Shown piece by piece: positions 28,999 to 39,403 of a DNA stretch of 64,000 bases. A model generated the notes under the pieces. The model saw only the letters and a list, made by a program, of their open reading frames with translations. It was not told where the DNA came from and ran no database searches. The stretch's first letter is position 1. Every line of letters begins with the position of its first letter. Source of the DNA: Parietichytrium sp. I65-24A. Lineage: Eukaryota > Sar > Bigyra > Thraustochytrida > Thraustochytriidae. The translations under genes were made by a program, and so were the position numbers. The stretch spans positions 156,192-220,191 of the forward strand of contig BLSF01000067.1 of the NCBI GenBank assembly GCA_012862575.1. The letters run 5' to 3'.

Positions 28999-31900
28999 TT
29001 ACAATGGACGATTCCAAGTGACGACTCCAGAGTTGTTGCTGTAGTAGTACATTCCAGAAGCGCGATCTAGATGCTGGCTCCATCCTCGCGGTAGATCCTG
29101 GGAGTTTTGCGACGCATAAACTGGGTTGAGTGATTGAGATTGTTGCGACCCACCGGAGGAGCGGAAGCCCGCATTTCCTCCCTTTGGAGAGTTTTGGTTA
29201 AAGGCGTCAGGCGATACAACGGCGCCCTGCCTGCCGGTGCCAAAATTTGCAGCCCCTGCCCGTTGCAAGCAACCCGCCGAGGTAGAAACCATCCTGCAGA
29301 TTTTAGAAAGCCGGCTATCCTTATCAAACAAGCCTTCAGTTCTGTAGAATGAACCGGTTGCCTGCATCTGGCGATCCTCGAGCGAGGCATATGACGATCG
29401 CATTACGGACTGATAAACCGCAAATTTCGTCACTACCGCCAAAGCAAGGAATATTATGCCAACTAGCGGCGAGATCGTCAATTCCACACAGTTCGTTGCG
29501 CCATCTGTGAGCCCAGCTTGGTTTGCTGAGCGCACGAGAGGAATCTGCCCAGTCGAATCAACACCACACACCACCGCGACGGGGGCAAAAACTTCGAGCA
29601 CTGCCTGAACAAGTGTTGTGTTGAGCTGTAGCGCGACTAAGAGGATCGTTGCGACGTAGACGTCTAATGCAGATGTGGAGTTCAAAATCTCTAATGCCTC
29701 AAAAAGCCGCTGCTGTTTCGAGATGGTCAGTTTCTTTGCCCAAAGTATTCCAAGGAAGAGCGCTGAAAAGAGAGGTGCAAAAACAACCAAGTAAAGTAGC
29801 GCAGTTTCGGTTGCAATCGAGAAGAACACTTTGAAGAAGCCATCACTTTGTACAGCAACGGTGGACTGGACCGCGGATATCATCTCAAAGATGTTGAACT
29901 CGTTGTTGACAATGTCGCCAATAAAAGCGCCAGCCACACCACCTAGGCTAAAGCTATGCGAAGGAACCACGTGACCCAAAACGATGAGAGCCAGAGCTCC
30001 AAGTGAACCTGCGAGTGCCAAGCTCTTCCCAAGAGTGCTGATCGTGTAAAACTCGCCTGCGTGATTTTCGCTTACTCGGTAAGTGTGGTCTTTTACGGCT
30101 TCCAACTCTGTGAATTGAGAAAAGTCTGGGGCTTCGCGCGGCTTGTTCTGCGAGCTGGTGTTTTGCCCGTCGCTGCGGACGATACGACGATGGTGAAAGA
30201 GGACCATTTTGTTCATTAGCATTGCGCACACCACTCCGAAACAAAATAACAAAAGACCCCAGCTCGCGGAGAGGAAGATATCCATAGACACGATGTCGGA
30301 ATTCGTACTCGTCTCGGATACAGCGAAGCGAAAGCGAATTGCGGCAGTAATGATGAGCAGAAGCATTGGGAAAAGGAGGGTCCATTTGCCTATACCACTG
30401 AAGGTCATGACGATCCGTCCCCTGCGAGCGACACTGAGAATGGTGGTTGGGGCAAACCACACGAAGAGCAGACTGAAAGTCCAAACGAATGGCAGCACCC
30501 CCGAGCAGAGACCGATCGCACCTACGAGTAGAAAAGCGTTCCCTTCCACTAGGATGTTGACAAGAGAGTTGGGATCCAAACCAAGCCCAGTGCTATTCAA
30601 ACTGGGCGACAAATTCTCCGTCATGCCGTCGACAAATGTGATCTGCACTGAGACACTTGTGTCCACGGCCTTCACAAATCCCAAAATGAAGAGAAGCACC
30701 GACAACAGGCCAAGTGCCGGGGTACCAAATTTCTTGATTGCCGACGTCTCGGGGTGGCCAGCAAGTGAAAGGCTCGGTTTCATAATCATCGACATGGAGT
30801 TTCTCCAGTTTGCTTGGTTCGCTGCGGACTGTGCGCTCACATTTCGTCGATGCAGACGAACCATAAAGATGCAACAACTGAGGACGCTGAAAACCAGAAA
30901 ACCACCCAGTCCAAGCCCAATCACCAAGAAGAGAGTGCTTCCTTCGATTGGTTCGTTGATGAACGAACAGTCGCCAAGGGGTCCATCGAGGACCTCGTCT
31001 TGGAACAGGTCCCAGGTTTGTGCATCAGACATGATTTGCTCGATGAAAGGAACAAACTTGGCTTGCATATACGAGTTAATTCCCGCCATAACTGCAGGCT
31101 CTCTCAGGTACTCTCCCAGTGCTGCCACAGTCTGGGTGCTGCAAGTGCCCGAGCACTGCAAGTCAACGGAGAGGTCGTCAAGAAAGTTTGCCACTTTGAA
31201 GTCAAGCACAGCGAACTGCCCGATGTTTTGCAGAGGGCACTGTGGGTTGCCGATGTCGCTTATGGTCATCGTAAGACTCTTGACCACATCAAGCTGGACA
31301 AGGGCAAGGGACTCTGATCCAAGACGGCCAATTTCGAGGTCTAGCGAAATCGAGTTGCGCATTTCTTTTCCGTCTTTGAAGAGCAATCCGTCGATTTGCA
31401 TATCGATATCGGCAGAGATCCGCATCGGCCCGTCGAGAACGAAGACGTTCTTTACGTTCAAAGAGCTGGGGCTCTCCATAAGAGTCGTGTCATTGCTAAT
31501 CGTGGAAAAGTTGGAGACAGCTAGGTTGATATTGAGTGTCATGCTTGCGTCGTTATTGAGGCCAAAGTCGCTCAACTTGCCAGTGATGGTGAGGTCCTCA
31601 ATTTTAAGTACGCCGTTCTCGCCGGACTGCTCCTCCGTTACAATCTGAGCCATTCGGTTAAACCCGAGATCGCCGGACACTCCCAGAAAGTCGTTGAGGA
31701 GGAAATCTAGCGGAATAGGGAGGAGATCGGCGATATCTCCAGAAGCGCGCTTTCCGGTATCAACAAAGTACTCCGATTGTACATTGTTGCAGGATGCATC
31801 GGTGCTCGAGTCAGTCGTCAAAGTGGCGAGCAGGCTGTTTCCAGTGGACTGAAGCAGCCCTCCAACGAGCGGGCCAATGTCTTGGCCGCTGATCAACACG

Positions 31901-33591
31901 CCTGCCAATGTGTTGATAAACCCCGATGCAAACGTCATCACCCCTGGGAGGTTTTGTGAGGTAACTTGAACGAATTCGCCCGGAAGGCGCACAGACATTC
32001 CCAAGGTTGGCAATTGGACGGCGTAAAGTGCTGTGCTGAGGCACTGCAGAGTATTGAATATGTTCTCATTGGCCAGCCCTCCAAGAGGGATGCGACCGAA
32101 AACGTTCGTATCGATGGCGAGGAGCAAAGCCAGATCTATCGCGAGGCTGTCGAGGTCTAAAGTGAACCCAAGAGTATCCGATATTGGCGGGAGCCCGGCA
32201 AGACGGATAGTCGGGGCCTCGTTTCCTTCAGCGGCGTATGCCTTGATGCTCCCAATCTCGTATACTTGGTCGCCAGCGTCGTTGGTCACACCACCGAGCT
32301 CCTCCGAGTTGGAGAGGGCAAATGCCGTGGGAAGAGGGATAAGAACCTCACCAGTCGGACTCGATAGAGAAAGTGTGAGGCCAATGTCGAACCCGGCCTT
32401 CTCCAATGCGATCTTGTTGTTCAAGGTAGTCTTGGCATCCAGATTCGTACGAAGAACATCAAACGCCTGGAACGTATTTGCACCCCGCATAGCCGCGCTT
32501 TTCAGGCCGATTGCGATGTTGAGCCCCCCAATGTCGAACGCCAACGGCGGAAGCGCAGCCAATAGGCTATCCAGAACAATGGTGTTGCCAGTCTCGTCGC
32601 CCAATGCCTTGGCCACTTTTTCGGCGGCATGGTTAATGACCAGCCTGTTTGCATTCTCTCCAGTCCCAGTGACACCGAGCAATTTGTTCGCAAATTTCGA
32701 GGTGAATTGAAATAGATCACTGGAAGAGAAGTCCAACAGCGCTTCTTCCAGTGGGTCGGCATCGAGCAGGGTTGACTCAAACTCGTACAGATGACTCGGC
32801 AATGTGGCCTCCGTCTCGTAGGTGCTGTAGTCGAACCATTGAGATTTAGTGTCCGTCTCAACATTGGTGATATCCTTTAAGAATTCGCTGTTGGCGTAAG
32901 TCTTTGCAGATTCGTCGGAGACAAGTTGGAGTGGACCCACATTTTCGAGAATACTGCATGCAATGCTGCCAATAAGTCCAGAGACGGCTCCGGTCAACAA
33001 CCCGATTAAAGTGTTGCCAATCCCAATTAGCAGTCCTCCGAAGAATCCTGTGTTGTCGTTCTTGAGAATTTTCAAGCTCGGGGAGATGTCCAGGTCGCAT
33101 CCATCGTCAGCGAGAGCAAGCGTTTGCCCACCAGATGTAGTTGACACCATCTCAGTTTTCAAGCGAAGCGTCAGCCCACTCTCGCCCATGTCAAATTGAA
33201 GGTCAATGCTATTGGTGTCGTCGCCTTTCTTCAAACCCACGTTTGCTGTGCAGGTAAGTGTCAGTCCTTCGATCGACAGTGTCGGAGCTCCGTTGGCATC
33301 ATCTTGTGTGGCCAAGTCTCCGATTGAGAGCCCATTGCAATTCAAGTCCGAGAACACCGGGGTCGAGCCCAGAATCTTTGGAAGCTCCACAGTTCCAACG
33401 AGGCCGAATTCGGCGTTTGAAAGTGCAGCATTTAAAGTTGCCATCTCCGCTGAGGCGAGGTTCCGCCGAAGCATTGCATGGTGGTGCTCGGATGAATCTG
33501 ATAGGATGCGTCTGACTTGCTCGCTGAACTCTGCATCGCTGCTCGCCACGATGGCGGCAATCACCAACACCGCGAAAGCTTTGCGAGCCAT
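28999..33591 (-). CDS. Giant membrane protein: lipid-binding-like ectodomain, PqiA-like core, WW domain
   Basis: 1530 residues, one exon, ATG at 33591. Signal peptide ~1-20. Residues ~45-890 are a long lumenal/extracellular region with repeated amphipathic beta-rich stretches. Short hydrophobic segments such as GLLIGIGNTLIGLLTGAVSGLIGSIACSIL are reminiscent of TULIP/BPI-type lipid-binding folds (weak resemblance). From ~915 to ~1420 there are about nine or ten membrane segments in blocks resembling bacterial paraquat-inducible protein A (PqiA/LetA): KKFGTPALGLLSVLLFILGF, SFSLGGVAGAF and the diagnostic-looking LNSTSALDVYVATILLVAL. The final 31 residues form a WW domain (LPRGWSQHLD, YYYSN, VTWNRPL), a cytosolic proline-motif binder. 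By analogy with bacterial PqiA/LetA, a role in lipid movement between membranes is possible; this is inference. Confidence 0.8.
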   Translation of the reverse strand: MARKAFAVLVIAAIVASSDAEFSEQVRRILSDSSEHHHAMLRRNLASAEMATLNAALSNAEFGLVGTVELPKILGSTPVFSDLNCNGLSIGDLATQDDANGAPTLSIEGLTLTCTANVGLKKGDDTNSIDLQFDMGESGLTLRLKTEMVSTTSGGQTLALADDGCDLDISPSLKILKNDNTGFFGGLLIGIGNTLIGLLTGAVSGLIGSIACSILENVGPLQLVSDESAKTYANSEFLKDITNVETDTKSQWFDYSTYETEATLPSHLYEFESTLLDADPLEEALLDFSSSDLFQFTSKFANKLLGVTGTGENANRLVINHAAEKVAKALGDETGNTIVLDSLLAALPPLAFDIGGLNIAIGLKSAAMRGANTFQAFDVLRTNLDAKTTLNNKIALEKAGFDIGLTLSLSSPTGEVLIPLPTAFALSNSEELGGVTNDAGDQVYEIGSIKAYAAEGNEAPTIRLAGLPPISDTLGFTLDLDSLAIDLALLLAIDTNVFGRIPLGGLANENIFNTLQCLSTALYAVQLPTLGMSVRLPGEFVQVTSQNLPGVMTFASGFINTLAGVLISGQDIGPLVGGLLQSTGNSLLATLTTDSSTDASCNNVQSEYFVDTGKRASGDIADLLPIPLDFLLNDFLGVSGDLGFNRMAQIVTEEQSGENGVLKIEDLTITGKLSDFGLNNDASMTLNINLAVSNFSTISNDTTLMESPSSLNVKNVFVLDGPMRISADIDMQIDGLLFKDGKEMRNSISLDLEIGRLGSESLALVQLDVVKSLTMTISDIGNPQCPLQNIGQFAVLDFKVANFLDDLSVDLQCSGTCSTQTVAALGEYLREPAVMAGINSYMQAKFVPFIEQIMSDAQTWDLFQDEVLDGPLGDCSFINEPIEGSTLFLVIGLGLGGFLVFSVLSCCIFMVRLHRRNVSAQSAANQANWRNSMSMIMKPSLSLAGHPETSAIKKFGTPALGLLSVLLFILGFVKAVDTSVSVQITFVDGMTENLSPSLNSTGLGLDPNSLVNILVEGNAFLLVGAIGLCSGVLPFVWTFSLLFVWFAPTTILSVARRGRIVMTFSGIGKWTLLFPMLLLIITAAIRFRFAVSETSTNSDIVSMDIFLSASWGLLLFCFGVVCAMLMNKMVLFHHRRIVRSDGQNTSSQNKPREAPDFSQFTELEAVKDHTYRVSENHAGEFYTISTLGKSLALAGSLGALALIVLGHVVPSHSFSLGGVAGAFIGDIVNNEFNIFEMISAVQSTVAVQSDGFFKVFFSIATETALLYLVVFAPLFSALFLGILWAKKLTISKQQRLFEALEILNSTSALDVYVATILLVALQLNTTLVQAVLEVFAPVAVVCGVDSTGQIPLVRSANQAGLTDGATNCVELTISPLVGIIFLALAVVTKFAVYQSVMRSSYASLEDRQMQATGSFYRTEGLFDKDSRLSKICRMVSTSAGCLQRAGAANFGTGRQGAVVSPDAFNQNSPKGGNAGFRSSGGSQQSQSLNPVYASQNSQDLPRGWSQHLDRASGMYYYSNNSGVVTWNRPL

Positions 33592-35440
33592 TCGCGCAGA
33601 CTGCTTGAACTTTGACGTGCGAACGGTCGATTAGTTGGCAATGTTGACGGACTGTCCTTGTACGGATGAGCCGGCTGGAATTTGGAACAGTGAGAAGGTG
33701 TGCCCCTTCTACTTTTGCATTACCGGTCAGACTACTCGCGAGCCTCGCAGGAGCCTATGCTACGCTACAGTGTACAACCTTGCAGAAGGTGTGAAAGGGG
33801 GACTCGGGCCGGAAAATGGGCATCTGCCACCTAGTTTTCGCACTCGTCTAGAACTGAAGTAGTGTTGCAAGTACAAACGAAGCACCACGCTCTTCGACCT
33901 TCACGACTTGTCGTCTGTGTCAATATCCCATAGCCTCTCCAAGAAGAAAAATACGAGTCTTCGTCCTTTTCGCCGCTCAGCTCTGCTCGATCATATTGTG
34001 CTGGAAAGCACTGCAAGCGCGAAACTTCCTGCATCAGTCCTCTCGGCCACTTCTCACAGTGTCAGTACCTGTGACTTTTCAAATCGCGATGAGAGGTTTA
34101 GAGCGCAGCGAAACGAGGTTACACGAGAGCGGAAGGCGTGGGAGGTGGGGGGCGGGGCAGCTTCTTTTGCTCAACTTCTGTGGTGCGGCTCGAGCTCACA
34201 GACAGTACTCAGTACTGAGCACTAGCGGCGGGCATGTGGCATTGCGAATAGCGAATACTGGATCGAAGTTGGCAGACTTCGCAGCTCGCAAGCAAAAGCA
34301 TATCCTGCAAAGTGCATCTCGCTCGCACATGAGCCGCATGCGCTCTGTATCTGCAACAACCAACAAAGGCAATTGTGTGTACTAGTCTTCGTGCATAACT
34401 AACCCGTACCATCAATCGTCGTGGCTCGGCAGAAGTGAACAGATTTGGCACATGCCCACTTTTCCCGGTACTAATAAAGCGTGGGGGACTCTTAAGGGGG
34501 CAGATTTGGTTTTGATTGTGCAAAGCAAAGTGGACGATGGTGAACTAGTTGAACTTGTAGAGAAAGGTAACTGTTGGAAGTTTCTGGTTGGACTATTTTG
34601 CATAAACGCTTGCATAAATGTTTGGCGTGGATCCGCCGAGGTCGTGTAGCTGTCAGGTTAGACCCGATGCCTCGTGTGCAGAGAGTATTGACTTTGACTG
34701 TTAATGTTCTGAATGAATTGGTGGAGAGTAACCGTGAGTTCGATTGCAGCTCTGGCTCTGTCTTGATTGATGGTGTTGACTGATCAAATGCAATACTGAT
34801 GATCACTGGTGCATGGAATGCAGCTTGGATGCCATGGATGATGCAGCAGGCAGCGACACCACTTTTCTACCAGAACAAGTGAGAAGAAGGGCGAGACTTT
34901 TTTGCGAGTTTGGCGACAAGGTGCCAGGACCACTCAGGTGACTCGTCAGTACCAGCCATTGCTTGCCAGGAGTTGCGGTCGAATCGTGATATCCTGGACC
35001 GATAAAGCGACGCTATCTTTCATGCTCAGCCCAACCTGGCTCGCGTATCTGCAAGCGGTCGCTTCACTCGAATTAGCATTTCAAGCTGATGAAAGCGGGA
35101 TCTTCAAGAAGATATTCAGGGCAGTATCTTGCGTCGAATTCTGTGCAGACGGCATTGGCATGCATTGGCTCAGAAAATGGATCTGACGTATAACTTTGAA
35201 AGTTGATGCAAAATTCTAAACCCAGGCTTGATGAACTCCCGTCCATACTACAACCCATTTCATGCATTTTCCCAATGCTTGAGGAAGCGAAAGAAAGTTA
35301 ACCGGTACCGGTATGTAAACTCTAAGGAAATTCACGAATGTTCTTTCAGGACCAGACCAGACCAGACCAGCAAAGACAAGAATTTGAGTAATATCTGCTC
35401 AAACGAATGACAGAAAGGAAGAAACGAAATAAAAGATGAC
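33592..35440. other. Intergenic region
   Basis: About 1.85 kb. The left side is the promoter of the PqiA-like gene; a CAGTACTCAGTACTGAGCACT cluster lies at about 34202. The right side is the 3' flank of the first transposase-like gene, with AACCGGTACCGGTATG at about 35300 and ACCAGACCAGACCAGACCAG at 35351-35370. No intact gene; short frames are not convincing. Confidence 0.45.
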
Positions 35441-38400
35441 TTATTCTTTCTTGTGCCCTCGAAGCGAAATGCTGAAATGAAATTTTTTGCTGCACTTGCT
35501 ATGGAGCGCAACATCGCAAATGCTGCAATACTCACTGGCACGGCCACCGCAAACCATGCAAATTCCTCGCTGTCGCTGGTTGCCCTTATTGCATAAAGGG
35601 AACTTTTCGATTACATGTCCGAGGGAGGGGTCAAGGCGAATCCTCTTTCCCTCTGGCTCTTCGAAGAATGCGCGAGCCTTTGCAATGTTGTTCTTGGGTC
35701 TCTTTTTCACCGCTAATTTGGCTGCAGAAACCGCTTCTGCACGATTCTGATTGACCTGAAGGTGAATCTCTCGAGGGACATGCTCATCCTCGGATGCCGG
35801 CGACGTTGAAAGCCCGTAATCGATTCTCTTCCTCATCAACATTTCCTTGCACAGTGTTACAATGAACTCAGCGAGCGTGCTGATCGAGTTGCATTTGGTC
35901 CGAAAGGAGTGCAGCGTTTCGAACTTGAACTTATACGCACCACTTTCCTTGTCCGCGCAGGCGTGCATAACTCTGTGAATGATGAACGCGTTGACCAAGA
36001 GCTGATGCATTCCTCGAAGGGCCACAAGCTGTTGAAAACCCACTTTCCCAGTGTTGATGGTCGTAACTGCTGCTCCGAATTGCGAGGGGCCATCAAGACC
36101 CCCTTTCATCGAATTGTACAAGACTTGCCCAAGCGAGCGGAACACACGGACAGGACGAAGCGGGCCATCATTCGCGATTGTGGCCTTCATTACAGCTCTC
36201 CAAAGTCGCAAGTGAGATGACAGACGATCGCTGAAAGCTGCAAACTCTTGCGGCGGGATTGGAGGTGGGCCAGTGTCACCTAAACTATCGTGTGCCCACG
36301 CAAGCAAGTGCTTGTACGTGGTCAGCGCATTCATGAAAGTGATACGCGCTTCCTTGGGAACCCGAACATGCGCAGCGTACAGCAGCTCCCCAATGCCTCC
36401 TTCGCAGTATAGGACATAATCCACATCACATACCATGGCTTGGTGAATCACCTGGGCTCTATACTCAGATGGGACCGCAGACCACCAAACACTGTCACCG
36501 ACTGTACAGCTAAAATAAATGCCGTGCTCTTGAGCCACACCGCGGGCTCGAGTCAGGGGAGTGTCTGAGCTTCTTGTCTTGAACTTCACGCAAGACATGA
36601 CAGCCGGATCTGTTGGCTCAGCATTAGGTGGAATCAACATAGCCATGGCATCGCAGGAGACTGCAAGGTAAGGGTGGTCTGCCTTTGCAAGGAGCCCGAC
36701 TTGAAAGATATGCTGGCACCATGCCGAGTTTGCCACCACGTTGTAAAGATTATCTTCGTCGATGGTTCCGCTCTTCATAGCTGCAGTGGACATTCCCCGA
36801 GCAAAGAGCCAGGAGTTAGTCAGAATCTCCGCAACAGCTTGAGAGCTCTCTCTGATTTTACCATCGCCTGTCAGCGATCCGTCTTGGCCCAAGCCCTCAT
36901 CGAGATCAATACTACGATGGTACTCCTCATCCTCCGTCTTCTTCGTGTCACCAAAATCTATTTTGTTTATGTGAACCAATTCATCGTGGCCGACATCTTC
37001 CTCATCGTCTACTATACTTTGAGACTCTCCACATTTCCTCTCGTTTGATCTTTTGACGAGCAAATCTCGTGCGAACGGATCCATCCTTGCAATACGTGAA
37101 CTCGCTGTCCCGGTGATGCAGAATAGTCTAGCAACAAACCACTCAGCCGATCGCTGCCAGCAGGTCACTGGCAAGACCCCATTTGCCTTGAGCTGCACTT
37201 CCATCTGCAATCGAGGTTCAAATCTGGTTTGTTTCTTCTCAGGAAAGAATAGAACCATTCTGTCCGTACATACATAGGTAGGTATGCGCTTCGTATCCAT
37301 GCACACGGTTCGCAAAAGCTTGTCTCGACTTTCCGTTCCACATTCTAGAAAACGAACAAAGTTGGAAGTTGCACCTACAGGCTTGGCCTGGTAGTCCCGA
37401 AACGCAAGCGCTACAATTTCCTTGTTCGTGCCGTTCACCTCAACTGTAGCCGTGGCACCAAAGATCTCCCGGCCGTACTGAGGGTCATCGCAAACAATGA
37501 ATTCATCATCGAAGACTACACTGCATGCTTTTGCGCGCTCCATTAGACTTGCATGTTTGCTTGGCATGATTTTCTTTCGCTGCTCCAGCTTTTCCAGCTT
37601 TTCACGGAGCACACTCTCTGCCATAAAAGGATTCGAGGCATTGTCTACGACACAACAATAAGGTACCCCCTTTTCCGCCAAGGATCTGAAAAAGTGCTCC
37701 TTGCTGTAGCCTCTGTCGCCCGTGCCCCATCTGCAGTGCAATTGACCTGGAACACCAGAAACATTGTCGCATCGCGCAAGAAGCTCTTCAACCGCCTTTT
37801 GCTGAGAGTACCCGATTCGCTCATGGTGTCGGATGTCATACATGATTCGCAGCAAAGAATCGACGATGGCGTCATTCTTCACCCCGTCTTTGCCCGCCTT
37901 CCGCTGGCTTACCGCTCGCGGCTGGACCTCTTTCGATTGGTTCCCCACAAGTTCATCGTCAACGACAAAGTGCTGATGTCGAGAGCTGGTGAGCTCTCGT
38001 GTCGCGTCAAAGAGAAGACTCTCGAAGACCCGCATCTTCGAGACGGTGTCCACGGTTTGGCCAAAACCGTTACCGCTTGCCCCTTCGGTGCTCGGGTCGA
38101 TAGGTTTGAAGGCCTTCATTAAAACGAAGTATCGTTCTGGCATAAGTATCGAGCGTTCCGAGGAGGGATCCAGGTTTCGGACGGCGTCAAAATTCAACGA
38201 GGTGGAAGCAATGAACACCTGATTATGAAAAAATATGCAAAGAAAGGAGAGCATCTCCTCGAAATTTGTACATGGAAAGCGCAACTCTGCAAGCCTCTTG
38301 TTCAACCATGTCACGAGCGTCTCCATCACCCTGCGACTTAATGCCAGAAACACCTGCATGGCGGTAACATTCGACAGAGATAGGACCTGCTCACCTCTTA

Positions 38401-38719
38401 ATTGGAGTCTGTTGATCTTCTCCAGCATTTGATTGCATATGTCAGAGCACTGCTGCTTGAGACGATCCACAAATATGGTGTCCCTGGCGGCTGATAGTGA
38501 AATCACTTCGTACTCGTCCGGTGCAGCACACTTCTTCCACGGCAGATCGATGAACGATGCAGCGCTTTTTTGCTGTTGCAGACTGTGAGTTGGGAGCATT
38601 TTCTCGATAGAATGGGCATTTACTGGAGCTCTCTTTGACGTGATCGGTCCTCTTGCACGACTGCAAAACGCTCTCTTCTCCGTCTGCGTCCTGGATCCAC
38701 TCGCGTTGGGCCCTGCCAT
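35441..38719 (-). CDS. piggyBac-like transposase fused to YqaJ-like nuclease domain (copy 1)
   Basis: 1092 residues, single exon. The N-terminal half resembles piggyBac-family DDE proteins: a helical entry block (NFEEMLSFLCIFFHNQVF ... RYFVLMKAF), then CRWGTGDRGYSKEHFFRSLA and DNASNPFMAESV. Residues ~530-770 resemble the YqaJ/lambda-exonuclease-type PD-(D/E)xK fold: QRSAEWFVARLFCITGTASS, HPYLAVSCDAMAML, YFSCTVGDSVWWSAVP, QVIHQAM. The expected D...ExK motif keeps the Asp but has Lys-Phe-Lys (CVKFKTR) where ExK is expected, so nuclease activity may be lost. The C-terminus is a zinc-binding region (CMVCGGRASEYCSICDVALH) like the piggyBac cysteine-rich domain. It is head to head with a related gene starting at 39404. 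No inverted terminal repeats were identified, so this may be a domesticated or decayed element. Confidence 0.7.
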   Translation of the reverse strand: MAGPNASGSRTQTEKRAFCSRARGPITSKRAPVNAHSIEKMLPTHSLQQQKSAASFIDLPWKKCAAPDEYEVISLSAARDTIFVDRLKQQCSDICNQMLEKINRLQLRGEQVLSLSNVTAMQVFLALSRRVMETLVTWLNKRLAELRFPCTNFEEMLSFLCIFFHNQVFIASTSLNFDAVRNLDPSSERSILMPERYFVLMKAFKPIDPSTEGASGNGFGQTVDTVSKMRVFESLLFDATRELTSSRHQHFVVDDELVGNQSKEVQPRAVSQRKAGKDGVKNDAIVDSLLRIMYDIRHHERIGYSQQKAVEELLARCDNVSGVPGQLHCRWGTGDRGYSKEHFFRSLAEKGVPYCCVVDNASNPFMAESVLREKLEKLEQRKKIMPSKHASLMERAKACSVVFDDEFIVCDDPQYGREIFGATATVEVNGTNKEIVALAFRDYQAKPVGATSNFVRFLECGTESRDKLLRTVCMDTKRIPTYVCTDRMVLFFPEKKQTRFEPRLQMEVQLKANGVLPVTCWQRSAEWFVARLFCITGTASSRIARMDPFARDLLVKRSNERKCGESQSIVDDEEDVGHDELVHINKIDFGDTKKTEDEEYHRSIDLDEGLGQDGSLTGDGKIRESSQAVAEILTNSWLFARGMSTAAMKSGTIDEDNLYNVVANSAWCQHIFQVGLLAKADHPYLAVSCDAMAMLIPPNAEPTDPAVMSCVKFKTRSSDTPLTRARGVAQEHGIYFSCTVGDSVWWSAVPSEYRAQVIHQAMVCDVDYVLYCEGGIGELLYAAHVRVPKEARITFMNALTTYKHLLAWAHDSLGDTGPPPIPPQEFAAFSDRLSSHLRLWRAVMKATIANDGPLRPVRVFRSLGQVLYNSMKGGLDGPSQFGAAVTTINTGKVGFQQLVALRGMHQLLVNAFIIHRVMHACADKESGAYKFKFETLHSFRTKCNSISTLAEFIVTLCKEMLMRKRIDYGLSTSPASEDEHVPREIHLQVNQNRAEAVSAAKLAVKKRPKNNIAKARAFFEEPEGKRIRLDPSLGHVIEKFPLCNKGNQRQRGICMVCGGRASEYCSICDVALHSKCSKKFHFSISLRGHKKE

Positions 38720-39403
38720 AACTCCGTTCCGCCCTTTCCGTATTCCCCTGGACCAGACACCGCAAACTTCAACTTCAACTTCTCGCTACTCGAACTCCAC
38801 TCATGCTCCGCCCTTCAAACCAGGGGTGTTTAAAAGCTCTTTTGATCAGCCATGCGTTTCCCTCTCCAACGAGTCTTTGAAACAAAAATTTGTTGTTTTT
38901 GAAAATTTGCAATCTGCAATCTGCAGGAACATAATCGTTCTTACAACTTTAGATTAAAACTTTTAAAGAGCATTCCTTGTTCGCAGGAACGAATTTGTTT
39001 CTGAGTTCTGCAAAAAGTGACCAGGATATAGTATGATAGTAGCACTTTCTACCGGAGTTTGATGCCTCCGCTATCCTCCGCTGGAACAGCCATGTTGCCA
39101 ATGTTGCCCAATGTTGCCCACGAGCAACTTTGTGCGACGAATTGTTCTTTCCTCGATTACTTTGTTTGCTATGGCCAACATAAATTTCAAAATTCAAAAA
39201 CAAAACATGAAACCAATGAAACCAATGAAACCTATTCAAAGGAAATTGATGTTTTCGAATCGCTCCTTCTCAGTACTCAGAGCAGCAACGCGCGGCACAG
39301 ACACAGCAGACACAGCAGACACAGTTGACACAGTAGACACATTAGACACAGTACGCGGATATACTCGGAGTCCAAGAGAGACACTACCGGATTCATCTAC
39401 AAG
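38720..39403. other. Bidirectional promoter region between two transposase-like genes
   Basis: 684 bp between two divergent starts. The right half is built of short tandem repeats with a 9-10-bp period: ATGTTGCC(C)A x3 (about 39093-39118), GAAACCAAT x2.5 (about 39209-39232) and AGACACAGC/GTTGACACA-type 9-mers (about 39292-39352). CCTCCGCTGGAAC at 39075-39087 recurs in the inverted-repeat element at 43395. TTAA occurs but no target-site pair could be assigned. Confidence 0.55.
39292..39352. repeat. 9-bp minisatellite AGACACAGC and variants
   Basis: Six to seven degenerate 9-bp units (AGACACAGC, AGACACAGT, TGACACAGT, AGACACATT, AGACACAGT), 50-110 bp upstream of the start of the rightward transposase-like gene. 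Confidence 0.85.

Noticed and set aside
30209-31648. 479-codon plus-strand open frame.
   Set aside because: It is antisense to the PqiA-like gene and has no motifs; GC-skewed codon use of the real gene keeps it open.
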